Shown: positions 7,597-15,091 of the stretch, piece by piece | How the letters are laid out: every line of letters starts with the position of its first letter | How positions within the stretch are numbered: position 1 is the first letter of the stretch | Source: JAYTXL01 sp043742955 | GTDB lineage: Bacteria; Verrucomicrobiota; Verrucomicrobiia; Limisphaerales; JAYTXL01 | Direction of reading: 5' to 3' | DNA: 19,779 nt | Assembly (NCBI GenBank): GCA_043742955.1 | Contig: JAYTXL010000232.1 | Location: 1-19,779, forward strand | Translations under genes and position numbers: made by a program | The notes under the pieces: generated by a model | What the model saw: only the letters and a program-made list of their open reading frames with translations | Database searches by the model: none | What the model was told of the DNA's origin: nothing

Positions 7597-10302
7597 ATGA
7601 CACCACCTCGCGCTTCCTTCGCTGAACGCCTGCTGCAACGGCTGGCCGACGGTGTTTATCTATATCCCCGCTGGTTTTTTTATCCGCAGGTCATCCTGTT
7701 CATCCTCTGTGCATTTTACACAGTGGACAAACTGGCCTTCGACGCCAGCCGGAACAATCTCGTGGGGGCAAAAAAGAAGTATCACCAGAATTTTCTCGAC
7801 TACAAAAAAGAATTTCCAGGACAGGACGACCTGGTGGTGGTGGTCGAGAGCGACCAAATGGGGAAGAACCGGCAGTTCGTCGAACGGCTCGGGGCGCGGC
7901 TCGAAGCGGAAACGAATCTCTTCACGGATGTCTTCTACAAAGGGGACCTCAAAATGCTGGGCAACAAGGCGCTGTTGTTCACCCCGGAGCCGGATCTCCG
8001 GGAGTTGCTGCAGCAGTTAAAGGATTACCGCCCCTTTCTCCAAAGTTTCGCGCGCGCTACCAACCTGGTTTCGCTCTTCCAACTGATCAATAAACAGTTC
8101 CTCACCGCCAAACAGGAGGACAACGCGGAAAATCAATCGCTTGTAAAGGCGATCCCCGCGCTGGAACGGATCATCAACGAGGCGACCGACAGTTTGAACC
8201 GGTCCGGCAGCCCGCCTTCTCCCGGCATCACCGCGTTATTCGGCGGCGGGGAGGAGGCCGAGCAACAGATGTATATCACCTTTGCGGGGGGCCGGATTTA
8301 TCTGGTGACGGCCCAGGCCCGCCGCGAGGATCTGAATGCGGACGCGGTGGTGCGGCTGCGCGAATTGGTGCGCCAAATCCAATCCGAAGTGCCCGGCGTC
8401 AACGTGGGCGTCACCGGGGAGCCCGTGCTGGAGGTGGATGAAATGGCGCAATCCCAAACGGACACCACGGTGGCAACCATTGTGTCGCTGGTGTTGTGCG
8501 CCTTGATATTTGTCTACGGCTACCGGGAATCAGGGCGCCCGGTCAAAGCGACCATCTGTCTGATGGTGGGGCTGGTTTACACGATGGGTTACACCACCAT
8601 GGTGGTGGGGCATCTGAATATTTTGACCATCACCTTCGCACCGATGTTGATTGGGCTGGCGATTGATTTTGGGGTGCACCTGGTGACCCGATATGAGGAG
8701 GAATTGCGCCACGGCCGGAGCGAACGAGCAGCCCTGGAGAAAGCCATGGTGAATACCGGCCTGGGAATATTCACGGGTTGTTTCACCACGGCGGGGGCTT
8801 TTTTTGCCATGGCGATCACCGATTTCAAAGGCATCCAGGAAATGGGGATCATCGCGGGCGGCGGCCTGCTGATTTGCCTGGTGCCCATGATGACCCTACT
8901 GCCGGTGCTGCTGCTGCGGGGCCGGCAGAATATTCTGGATCACCAGCTGCCACCGAAAGTGGATCGCCGAGCCCGGATCGAGCGCTTGTGGCTGGAACGG
9001 CCGGTGCTGGTGGCGGGCGTTACCCTGACCCTTTGCGCATTGGCGCTCCTGCGGTTTCCCCGAGTGCATTTTGATTACAACCTGCTCAACATGCAGTCGG
9101 CCGGGTTGCCGGCGGTGGTATTCGAGAAGAAGCTCATCAATTCGGCGTCCAACTCGGTCCTGTTCGGCGCGGTGCTGGCTCCTAATCTGGAAACCGCTCT
9201 CGCGCTGGAATCCAAGCTCACCAATCTGACCACGGTGGCTAACGTCAAGTCCATGAGTTCATACCTGGCGGAGGATCAAAGCCGCAAACTCGCCCTCCTG
9301 CGTGAGGTCAAACAGGAAGTGGCCCTCATTACGTTTCCCGAATTGGATCTGCGCCCAGTCAACGTCACCGAGTTCAGCAGTGAAACGCTCTACGCCTTGC
9401 AAGGTTATCTCGGACAGGCTGCCAAGGCGGTAGAAAAAGAAGGCGACCTCGAACTGCGCCGGCAATTGCTCTCGTTGCGATCCGCGATCGACCGGTTGCG
9501 CTCCCGCATGAATGCCGACCGGGGACAGGCCGAGACGAAGCTCTCGGCGTTTCAGTACGCACTGCTTGACGATTTGCAGGACACGTTCACTGCGCTCAAG
9601 AATCAGGACGACCGCGCCGGTCTGCGGGTGCAGGATTTGCCGCCCGCCCTCCGCAACCGCTTCGTCGGCCAAACCGGAAAATATTTGATCCAAGTGTATC
9701 CGAAGGAGGATGTGTGGCAACGGGACAAGCAGGAGGCCTTTGTGCAGCAGTTACGAACCGTCGACGCAAACGTGACGGGCACCCCCGTCCAATTGCTCGA
9801 GTACACCACCTTGCTGAAAAACAGCTACGAGGAAGCCGCCTGGTATTCGCTGGGCGCCATTATGATTTTGGTCTTCATCCATTTTCGCTCGGTTACCTGC
9901 GTGCTGCTGACCTTGTTGCCGGTTGGCATCGGTGCCATCTGGATGGTTGGCTTCATGGGGTGGTCGGGAATTCTTTTCAACCCCGCGAACATCATGACGC
10001 TCCCGCTCGTGATTGGTGTTGGGGTGACCAATGGCATCCATATTCTGAATCGGTTTGTCGAAGAACAAAATCCGGGAATTCTCGCAAAAAGCACGGGCAA
10101 AGCGGTGCTGGTATCCGGTCTGACCACGATCGCCGGCTTCGGGAGTTTAATTCTCGCCAAACACCAGGGCATCCAAAGCCTGGGTTACGTGATGGCGGTG
10201 GGCACGGCCACCTGCATGATCGCCGCGTTAACTTCTCTGCCCGCAATATTGAACTTGATGCAGCGAAACGGGTGGAAAATAAAAAAAACCCAGCGGCAAT
10301 AA
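7597..10302 (+). CDS. RND/MMPL superfamily exporter, HpnN-like
   Basis: A 901-residue inner-membrane protein with the duplicated RND/MMPL layout. One N-terminal helix (about residues 27-45, WFFYPQVILFILCAFYTVDKL) is followed by a large periplasmic loop, five helices (about 290-440), a second single helix (about 468-485), a second periplasmic loop and five C-terminal helices (about 745-895). The first helix bundle carries IGLAIDFGVHLVTRYEEE with Asp357 in the position typical of proton-relay residues. The matching place in the second bundle reads GVGVTNGIHILNRFVEE, with Thr811 where many relatives have Asp. HpnN-type members export hopanoids or other lipids to the outer membrane. The downstream Mla lipid-transport operon supports a lipid role, but the substrate is inferred only. 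The 3' end of the gene overlaps the terminator of a minus-strand RNA candidate. Confidence 0.88.
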   Translation: MTPPRASFAERLLQRLADGVYLYPRWFFYPQVILFILCAFYTVDKLAFDASRNNLVGAKKKYHQNFLDYKKEFPGQDDLVVVVESDQMGKNRQFVERLGARLEAETNLFTDVFYKGDLKMLGNKALLFTPEPDLRELLQQLKDYRPFLQSFARATNLVSLFQLINKQFLTAKQEDNAENQSLVKAIPALERIINEATDSLNRSGSPPSPGITALFGGGEEAEQQMYITFAGGRIYLVTAQARREDLNADAVVRLRELVRQIQSEVPGVNVGVTGEPVLEVDEMAQSQTDTTVATIVSLVLCALIFVYGYRESGRPVKATICLMVGLVYTMGYTTMVVGHLNILTITFAPMLIGLAIDFGVHLVTRYEEELRHGRSERAALEKAMVNTGLGIFTGCFTTAGAFFAMAITDFKGIQEMGIIAGGGLLICLVPMMTLLPVLLLRGRQNILDHQLPPKVDRRARIERLWLERPVLVAGVTLTLCALALLRFPRVHFDYNLLNMQSAGLPAVVFEKKLINSASNSVLFGAVLAPNLETALALESKLTNLTTVANVKSMSSYLAEDQSRKLALLREVKQEVALITFPELDLRPVNVTEFSSETLYALQGYLGQAAKAVEKEGDLELRRQLLSLRSAIDRLRSRMNADRGQAETKLSAFQYALLDDLQDTFTALKNQDDRAGLRVQDLPPALRNRFVGQTGKYLIQVYPKEDVWQRDKQEAFVQQLRTVDANVTGTPVQLLEYTTLLKNSYEEAAWYSLGAIMILVFIHFRSVTCVLLTLLPVGIGAIWMVGFMGWSGILFNPANIMTLPLVIGVGVTNGIHILNRFVEEQNPGILAKSTGKAVLVSGLTTIAGFGSLILAKHQGIQSLGYVMAVGTATCMIAALTSLPAILNLMQRNGWKIKKTQRQ

Positions 10303-10320
10303 TGCACTATCGCCACTGGG
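10276..10320 (-). terminator. Strong intrinsic terminator on the minus strand
   Basis: Read on the minus strand, CCCAGTGGC (10320-10312) pairs with GCCGCTGGG (10297-10289) with one mismatch across a 14-base loop. The stem is followed at once by eight T (10288-10281), one A and four more T. This is a textbook Rho-independent terminator. No protein gene on that strand ends here, which points to a small RNA. The plus-strand reading of the same hairpin lacks a T-run. Confidence 0.8.
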
Positions 10321-10354
10321 TGGGAGGAACCGAGGTAAAAAACCTCAATCAACT
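10276..10354 (-). ncRNA. Candidate small RNA (about 75 nt) with own promoter and terminator
   Basis: A minus-strand transcript is predicted to start near 10354, seven bases after a -10 box, and to end in the T-run at 10288-10276. It would hold a first hairpin (GAGGT, five T, ACCTC; stem extendable by wobble pairs), a short single-stranded C-rich linker containing CCTCCCA, and the terminator hairpin. The linker is complementary to a Shine-Dalgarno core (GGAGG), as in several regulatory RNAs that act by base pairing. Its 3' end is antisense to the last ~27 bases of the MMPL exporter gene. No known RNA family is recognised. Confidence 0.6.
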
Positions 10355-10360
10355 GGGGAC

Positions 10361-10389
10361 AATCTAGCTAACGCGAATCTGAATGTCAA
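10361..10389 (-). promoter_or_regulatory. Sigma70-type promoter for the small RNA
   Basis: On the minus strand a perfect -35 hexamer TTGACA (10389-10384) is separated by exactly 17 bases from TAGATT (10366-10361), which matches four of six positions of the -10 consensus. The predicted start falls near 10354, and the only transcription unit it could drive before the strong terminator at 10320-10276 is the small RNA. Confidence 0.65.
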
Positions 10390-10439
10390 ATCCTTATCTG
10401 CAATACAAATAACCAACAAAATTGAATTAAAGTCTAAAC

Positions 10440-10451
10440 GATAACGTTATC
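10440..10451. promoter_or_regulatory. Perfect 12-bp palindrome, possible operator
   Basis: GATAACGTTATC is a perfect palindrome with a central CG. It lies in the AT-rich intergenic region between the divergent small-RNA promoter and the promoter of the Mla-linked operon. The form resembles operators of LacI/GalR-type dimeric repressors, but no such regulator is encoded in the window. Confidence 0.35.
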
Positions 10452-10508
10452 TGTAAATTTCGATTCCGACTCTGCCTGACCCGAATGCCGGGTTGCGCAC
10501 GGTGAAAC

Positions 10509-10536
10509 TTGACGAGGGTCAAACTCAAACTACAAT
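10509..10536 (+). promoter_or_regulatory. Sigma70-type promoter of the repeat-protein/mla operon
   Basis: TTGACG (10509-10514) and TACAAT (10531-10536) are separated by 16 bases; each matches five of six consensus positions. The predicted start is near 10543, about 36 bases before the ATG at 10579. It is the best plus-strand promoter in the region and probably drives the four genes to 14613. Confidence 0.65.
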
Positions 10537-10578
10537 TAAGGGCTAGGTGAAATTCTACCCGGTATCACGTTGATTTGG

Positions 10579-12045
10579 ATGTATAAGAACAAGAACAAGA
10601 GCGTCTTGCTGCTTTGCCTTTGCTTGTCCTGGGCTGGACCGGTGCCGGGCGGGGTCGCCGCAGGCATTTCTGCGGGCCCGTTCTACAACGAGTTCAGTTT
10701 GACGCTCACCCCCGGCAACCGCACGGAGGCCTTCGGACCACTCTTCCAAAGCGAGCGGCAGGCAGAGAAAACTCAAGTAGCGTTCCCGCCGTTTTTTTCC
10801 CGGGTTCAAGATTTCGGCACGGATTCCGAGGAATTTGACGTGCTTTATCCACTGCTCACCTACGACCGGTTCGGGGCGGAATACCGTTTTCATATTTTGC
10901 AACTCTTCAGTTTCTCGGGCGGTCAAACCCAAAGCGATATTCGCAAGGACCGTTTCACGCTGTTTCCATTTTATTTTCAACAACGCTCCGCCAATCCTGC
11001 GGACAACTATACCGCCGTGCTCCCGTTCTATGGCACGATCAAGGATCGCCTGTTGCGGGACGAGATTCATTTCATCCTCCTGCCGCTCTACATGCAAACG
11101 CGCAAGCGGGACATCGTGACGGATAATTATCTACTGCCCTTCATCCACCTCCGCCATGGGACGGGACTGCGCGGTTGGCAATTTTGGCCGGTGATGGGCA
11201 ATGAGCACAAAGAAATCACGACGCGCACCAATCGCTTCGACGATTTGGAAACCGTTCCTGGACACGATAAATTCTTTGCCCTGTGGCCTTTCCTTTTTAA
11301 CAGCCGAGTGGGGATCGGCACGGAAAACCCCGAGACCACCCGCGCGTTGCTACCGCTCTACAGCCTGCTGCGCTCGCCCCAGCGCGATTCCTCCACCTAT
11401 CTCTGGCCATTTTTTGTGCTCACCGATGACCGGGAGAAAAAATATCACGAATTCGCCGCGCCCTGGCCGTTCATTCTGTTCGCCCGTGGCGAAGGCAAAA
11501 CCGCCAACCGGGTCTGGCCCCTGTTCGGCCACGCCCATAATTCGGCCAACCTGCAGAGCGATTTTTATCTCTGGCCCATCTACAAATACAATCGGGCCCA
11601 TGATACCTCCTTAAACCGCGAGCGCACGCGCATCCTTTTCTTCCTGTTCTCCGACCTGACGGAACAGAATACCCGCACGGGCGATGCGCTGCACCGCACC
11701 GATCTTTGGCCGCTCTTCACCTCTCGCCGCGGACTGGACGGCAATCGACGCCTGCAAATCCTGGCTCCGATCGAGCCCCTGTTGGCGAACAACAAGAGCC
11801 TCGAGCGCAACTGGTCGCCGCTCTGGTCGCTCTGGCGTTCGGAAGCCAATGCGATAACCGGGGCCACAAGCCAGTCCCTGCTCTGGAACTTCTACCGCAG
11901 CGACACCGCGCCCGAGTCAAAAAAACGCTCGATCTTCTTCGGCCTGATCCAGTATCAATCCACAGCGTCAGGCCATCACTGGCGGTGGTTCTATTTGCCG
12001 ACAACCAAGTCGCCTCCGACAACGGCCAACCCACCCAAGTCCTGA
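10579..12045 (+). CDS. Exported 'LWPLF'-repeat protein of unknown function in the mla operon
   Basis: A 488-residue protein with an N-terminal signal-like segment (KNKNKSVLLLCLCLSWAG). Almost the whole remainder is about 18 short repeats, each centred on an aromatic/aliphatic-P-aromatic core and spaced about 15-25 residues apart. Examples are LYPLL (89), LFPFYF (128), VLPFYG (147), LLPLYM (167), FWPVMG (202), LWPFLF (235), LLPLYS (257), LWPFFV (275), PWPFIL (295), VWPLFG (312), LWPIYK (331) and LWPLFT (376). Polar, charged stretches lie between the cores, compatible with repeated beta strands, perhaps a barrel or propeller; this is inference. I recognise no named family. It lies 7 bases upstream of mlaE and shares its promoter, so a role in envelope lipid transport is likely. 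The ATG at 10579 is preferred over the TTG at 10570 because the signal peptide then starts with a short basic n-region. Confidence 0.8.
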   Translation: MYKNKNKSVLLLCLCLSWAGPVPGGVAAGISAGPFYNEFSLTLTPGNRTEAFGPLFQSERQAEKTQVAFPPFFSRVQDFGTDSEEFDVLYPLLTYDRFGAEYRFHILQLFSFSGGQTQSDIRKDRFTLFPFYFQQRSANPADNYTAVLPFYGTIKDRLLRDEIHFILLPLYMQTRKRDIVTDNYLLPFIHLRHGTGLRGWQFWPVMGNEHKEITTRTNRFDDLETVPGHDKFFALWPFLFNSRVGIGTENPETTRALLPLYSLLRSPQRDSSTYLWPFFVLTDDREKKYHEFAAPWPFILFARGEGKTANRVWPLFGHAHNSANLQSDFYLWPIYKYNRAHDTSLNRERTRILFFLFSDLTEQNTRTGDALHRTDLWPLFTSRRGLDGNRRLQILAPIEPLLANNKSLERNWSPLWSLWRSEANAITGATSQSLLWNFYRSDTAPESKKRSIFFGLIQYQSTASGHHWRWFYLPTTKSPPTTANPPKS

Positions 12046-12052
12046 CCGCATT

Positions 12053-12799
12053 ATGTTTCAAGACATTGGCCAGATTTTGATTCTGTTTTGGCGCACGCTC
12101 CGGGCGCTGCCGCTGACCTGGCGGCACCGCCAAAAAGTGTGCGAGCAACTCTTCGAAATCGGCAACGCCAGCCTGTTCGTCGCGTGCATCCTCTCCCTTT
12201 CCATCGGCGGCGTCCTCGCCCTGCAAACCGGGCCGAAATTGGTGGAGCGGGGGTTCTCCGGCTTGATCGGCGGCATGGTCGGTCTTTCGATGTGCAAAGA
12301 ACTCGCGCCGGTCATGATGTCGATTTTAATCGCCGGCCGCATCGGCTCCGCAATCGCCGCGGAAATCGGTTCCATGGCGGTCTATCAGGAAATCGACGCG
12401 TTGCGCACCATGAATATCAGCCCGGTTCATTATCTCGTCCTGCCACGCCTCGTGGCCATCAGTTGCGCCCTGCCCCTGCTCGTCATTTTCGCGATCCTGG
12501 TCGGCTGGCTGGGGGGGGCGTTCGTGTCGGTGTTCAACCATCAGATCGGCATCTCCTTCCACGCCTACTTCAACAGCCTCCGGGACATGGTGGAAACGGG
12601 TGACATCGTCAACGGCCTCGTCAAGAGTTTCGCGTTCGCCGTGGTCATCGGGGTCATCTCCTGCCATCAGGGGCTCCAGACGATCGGCGGACCGCGCGGC
12701 ATCGGCCGTTCCGTCACCAAGGCCGTGGTGAATTCCATCGTGGTGATCCTGTTGCTGGATTATGTCCTCACGCGCGTTCTGCTCACCATTCAAAAATGA
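12053..12799 (+). CDS. mlaE: MlaE-type ABC lipid-transport permease
   Basis: A 248-residue integral membrane protein of the MlaE/YrbE permease family, the membrane subunit of MCE-type ABC transporters that move phospholipids between envelope membranes. Family marks are FEIGNASLFVACILSLSIGGVLALQ, the conserved KELAPVMMSILIAGRIGSAIAAEIGSMAVYQEIDALRTM block (coupling region to the ATPase) and the C-terminal GVISCHQGLQTIGGPRGIGRSVTKAVV. Several hydrophobic helices are evident across residues 40-245. It follows the repeat-protein gene by 7 bases and overlaps mlaF by ATGA, so the genes are translated as a coupled unit. Length is close to the usual ~260. Confidence 0.95.
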   Translation: MFQDIGQILILFWRTLRALPLTWRHRQKVCEQLFEIGNASLFVACILSLSIGGVLALQTGPKLVERGFSGLIGGMVGLSMCKELAPVMMSILIAGRIGSAIAAEIGSMAVYQEIDALRTMNISPVHYLVLPRLVAISCALPLLVIFAILVGWLGGAFVSVFNHQIGISFHAYFNSLRDMVETGDIVNGLVKSFAFAVVIGVISCHQGLQTIGGPRGIGRSVTKAVVNSIVVILLLDYVLTRVLLTIQK

Positions 12800-13554
12800 G
12801 CGCCCCGGCCACCAACTCCAGTCACAGCGTGAGCGTGCAGGTGCGCGGGCTGAAGAAAAGTTTCTACGGCGAACCCGTGCTCCAGGGCGTGGACCTCGAG
12901 GTGGCTCGAGGCGAAATCTTCGTCATCATGGGTCCGAGCGGCAGTGGCAAAAGCGTCCTCCTCAAACACCTCATTGGTTTGGAAACGCCCGACGAAGGCG
13001 AGGTGCTCATTGAGGGCCAGCCCATCCAGGCACCCGGCGTGCTCGAACGTTACCGGCTGGCCATGGTGTTTCAGTCGGGCGCCCTGTTGAACTCCCTGAC
13101 CGTCGGCGAAAACGTGGGCCTTTACCTCACCGAACACCGGCTCAAATCGCCGGAAGAAATCGCCCGCATCGTGACCGAGAAGCTGACGATCGTCGGCCTG
13201 CAGGCCGCCGCCGACCGGCTTCCCGGCGAACTATCCGGCGGCATGAAAAAACGGGCCGCCATCGCGCGGGCCCTGGTGATTGAACCGCAGTTGATGCTCT
13301 ACGACGAACCCACAAGCGAGCTCGATCCGCTCATGGCCATCACGGTGAGCGAGGAAATTCTAAAGTTGAAGGAACGCACCCACGTCACCTCCATCGTGGT
13401 GACGCACGACCGCGACCTCGCTTTCGGCATCGCCGACCGCATCGCGCTCATCAGCGAAGGCCGCATCATTCAGGTCGGCACGCCGGAGGCCGTGCGCCGC
13501 GAACCCAATCCCCTCGTCCAACGATTCTTGACCGCCGATTTCAAACAAAAATAG
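12796..13554 (+). CDS. mlaF: MlaF-type ABC transporter ATPase
   Basis: A 252-residue cytoplasmic ATPase with every ABC motif in place: Walker A GPSGSGKS (46-53), Q-loop Gln93 in MVFQSGALLNSLTV, signature LSGGM (146-150) followed by KKRAAIARAL, Walker B LMLYDEPTSELDP with Glu171, and switch histidine His204 in VVTHDRDLAFG. The F-Q-S-G-A-L Q-loop and L-S-G-G-M-K-K-R signature are those of MlaF/Mkl lipid ATPases rather than general importers. The start overlaps the mlaE stop by four bases. It is expected to drive lipid movement through MlaE with the MCE protein encoded next. Confidence 0.96.
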   Translation: MSAPATNSSHSVSVQVRGLKKSFYGEPVLQGVDLEVARGEIFVIMGPSGSGKSVLLKHLIGLETPDEGEVLIEGQPIQAPGVLERYRLAMVFQSGALLNSLTVGENVGLYLTEHRLKSPEEIARIVTEKLTIVGLQAAADRLPGELSGGMKKRAAIARALVIEPQLMLYDEPTSELDPLMAITVSEEILKLKERTHVTSIVVTHDRDLAFGIADRIALISEGRIIQVGTPEAVRREPNPLVQRFLTADFKQK

Positions 13555-13566
13555 AATATTCCAGCT

Positions 13567-14613
13567 ATGAAAAACTCCCTCGAAACCCGCCTTGGCCTGT
13601 TCTTCGCGCTCGCACTGATCGCCACAGTCATCATCCTCGAAGTCGCCGGGGGCACCGATTTTCTTAAGCCCAGCTACCAGCTCTACGCCAAGTTCAACAC
13701 CGTGCTCGAACTGCAGGAAGGCGATGCGGTGAAGATGGGCGGCAAGCAAATCGGCACCGTCAAGAGCATCCAGTTCGCCGGTGACAAGGTCATAGTCTAC
13801 CTGAAGCTGGAAAAGAAATACGAGGTCCGGACGGATAGCAAAGCGACCATCAAATTCGCCGGATTGATGGGGCAGAACTTTGTCTCGATCAATATCGGCT
13901 CGCCCAAAAGCCCGGCCTTTGAGAATGACACGGAGATTCCGACCGAGGAACAGGCCGATTTCAGCGCCTTGATGAAGAAACTGGACAACGCGGCGGGCGG
14001 CATCGAAAAGATGACCCAGAGCTTCAGCGGCGACTCCATCCAGGACATTCTTGGACCGCTCACTGATTTTGTGAAACAGAACAGCCCGAAGCTCTCGGTT
14101 TCGTTCGATAACCTGCAATCGGTCTCCACGACCATCTCCAACCAGGTCGCCACTGGCCAGGGCACGGTGGGCAAACTCATCAAGGATGATCAACTTTACA
14201 ATTCCGCGGTCACCACCATGAACAACCTCAACAAGACTGCGGACGATGTGAAGAGCACCCTGGAGGAGGCGAAGTCGTTGATCGTCGGCGCCAAATCGGC
14301 GGTGACCGAGGCGAAGTCCGCCCTGACCGAGGCGAAGCTGGTGGTTGCGGACATCAATGCCGGCAAAGGCACCCTCGGCAAGCTGGCCAAGGACGAGACG
14401 CTCTACCACGAAACCACAAAAGCAGTGACGAACATGCGGGAGATCATGGAGAAGATCAATCGCGGCCAGGGTTCCGTGGGCAAGCTCGTCAACGACGAGA
14501 GCATGTTTAAGAACATCAAGATGACCTTGCAAAAAGTGGACAAGGCCACGGAGGAACTCGAAGATCAGGGGCCGCTGTCGGTGCTGACTTCGGTGGTGGG
14601 TAAGTTGTTTTAG
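13567..14613 (+). CDS. mlaD: MlaD-type MCE-domain protein with long helical C-terminal region
   Basis: A 348-residue protein with one N-terminal transmembrane helix (about 9-27) and a single MCE domain (about 36-113: YAKFNTVLELQEGDAVKMGGKQIGTV ... KFAGLMGQNFVSINIG), which forms the lipid-binding ring in this family. The long C-terminal part (about 125-348) is helical and contains three copies of a G-x-G-[ST]-[VL]-G-K-L motif (197-204, 266-273, 300-307), each followed by KDDxLY- or NDESMF-like sequence. Between the first two lies a tandem ALTEAK-type coiled-coil stretch (about 235-262). It may extend the ring into a periplasmic tube. No MlaC or MlaB homologue is found in the window. It lies 12 bases after mlaF. 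Confidence 0.93.
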   Translation: MKNSLETRLGLFFALALIATVIILEVAGGTDFLKPSYQLYAKFNTVLELQEGDAVKMGGKQIGTVKSIQFAGDKVIVYLKLEKKYEVRTDSKATIKFAGLMGQNFVSINIGSPKSPAFENDTEIPTEEQADFSALMKKLDNAAGGIEKMTQSFSGDSIQDILGPLTDFVKQNSPKLSVSFDNLQSVSTTISNQVATGQGTVGKLIKDDQLYNSAVTTMNNLNKTADDVKSTLEEAKSLIVGAKSAVTEAKSALTEAKLVVADINAGKGTLGKLAKDETLYHETTKAVTNMREIMEKINRGQGSVGKLVNDESMFKNIKMTLQKVDKATEELEDQGPLSVLTSVVGKLF

Positions 14614-15091
14614 ACTGATTGCCAGAATTGATTTCCGCTGCGACACGATCCGGTGTGCCTCGGCACGTTCCCCCTCATCCTGGCCTTCTCCCCCCGCGAG
14701 AAGGAACAGTAGCCACGTCGCAGGCAACTTGAGGATGTCCTTCGCGAATCCAGCTGCGGTGTGCTTGCGAGCAGCAGGAACAAAGTCCCCCTCGCCCGGC
14801 GGGAGAGGGATGGGGGGAGGGGGAGGGGGAGGGGCCAGTGAAACTTCCCAGGGCGTTTTATCCGGAAATTTCTTCTGGCAGGCGCGCTAGTATAGTGTTC
14901 ATTAAATAGGTGTTCATAATGATTTGTCGTGGTTTTTCGCTCGGGCGGCGCGTGCGCGTTGGATCCGTGCCAGGATGGCCGCGCAAAGAAAGTCGAAGTG
15001 TCCATAGTGAGACCTGTCGGAATAGCGATGTCGTCTCGTTTGGGTGTGCCCATAAGTGTATTAGGCGATCCGTCGGAATCCTCGGAAGATT
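14614..15091. other. Intergenic region between mla operon and small-gene array
   Basis: About 480 bases without a convincing gene. It holds two related C-rich segments (around 14668-14712 and 14786-14812, CCCCCTC...GGGAGAGGG type) that form imperfect hairpins common as dispersed repeats, a pure G-tract run (14812-14834), and two 8-bp direct repeats GTGTTCAT (14895-14902 and 14910-14917). GCCTAAT, read on the minus strand near 15060-15067, may be the remnant of a cassette-end repeat for the MORN gene. Open frames crossing this region have arginine/serine-rich shadow composition. Confidence 0.5.
14812..14834 (+). other. G-quadruplex-forming G-tract
   Basis: Four runs of six, five, five and four G are separated by single A residues (G6-A-G5-A-G5-A-G4). 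One-base loops make this a very strong potential G-quadruplex on the plus strand. It lies between the lipid-transport operon and the accessory gene array and could affect transcription termination or recombination; no such effect is shown. Confidence 0.6.

Noticed and set aside
10303..10367. Extension of coding sequence past the MMPL stop in another frame
   Set aside because: The continuing frame is a shadow of the exporter's 3' end and covers the small-RNA candidate; it has no protein-like features.
13360..14727. 455-codon minus-strand open frame
   Set aside because: Antisense to mlaD and the end of mlaF, both well supported; no recognisable protein on the minus strand.
14895..14917. Direct repeats GTGTTCAT as an attI or LexA site
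   Set aside because: The two 8-bp copies are in direct, not inverted, order and no integrase gene is adjacent, so no assignment is justified.
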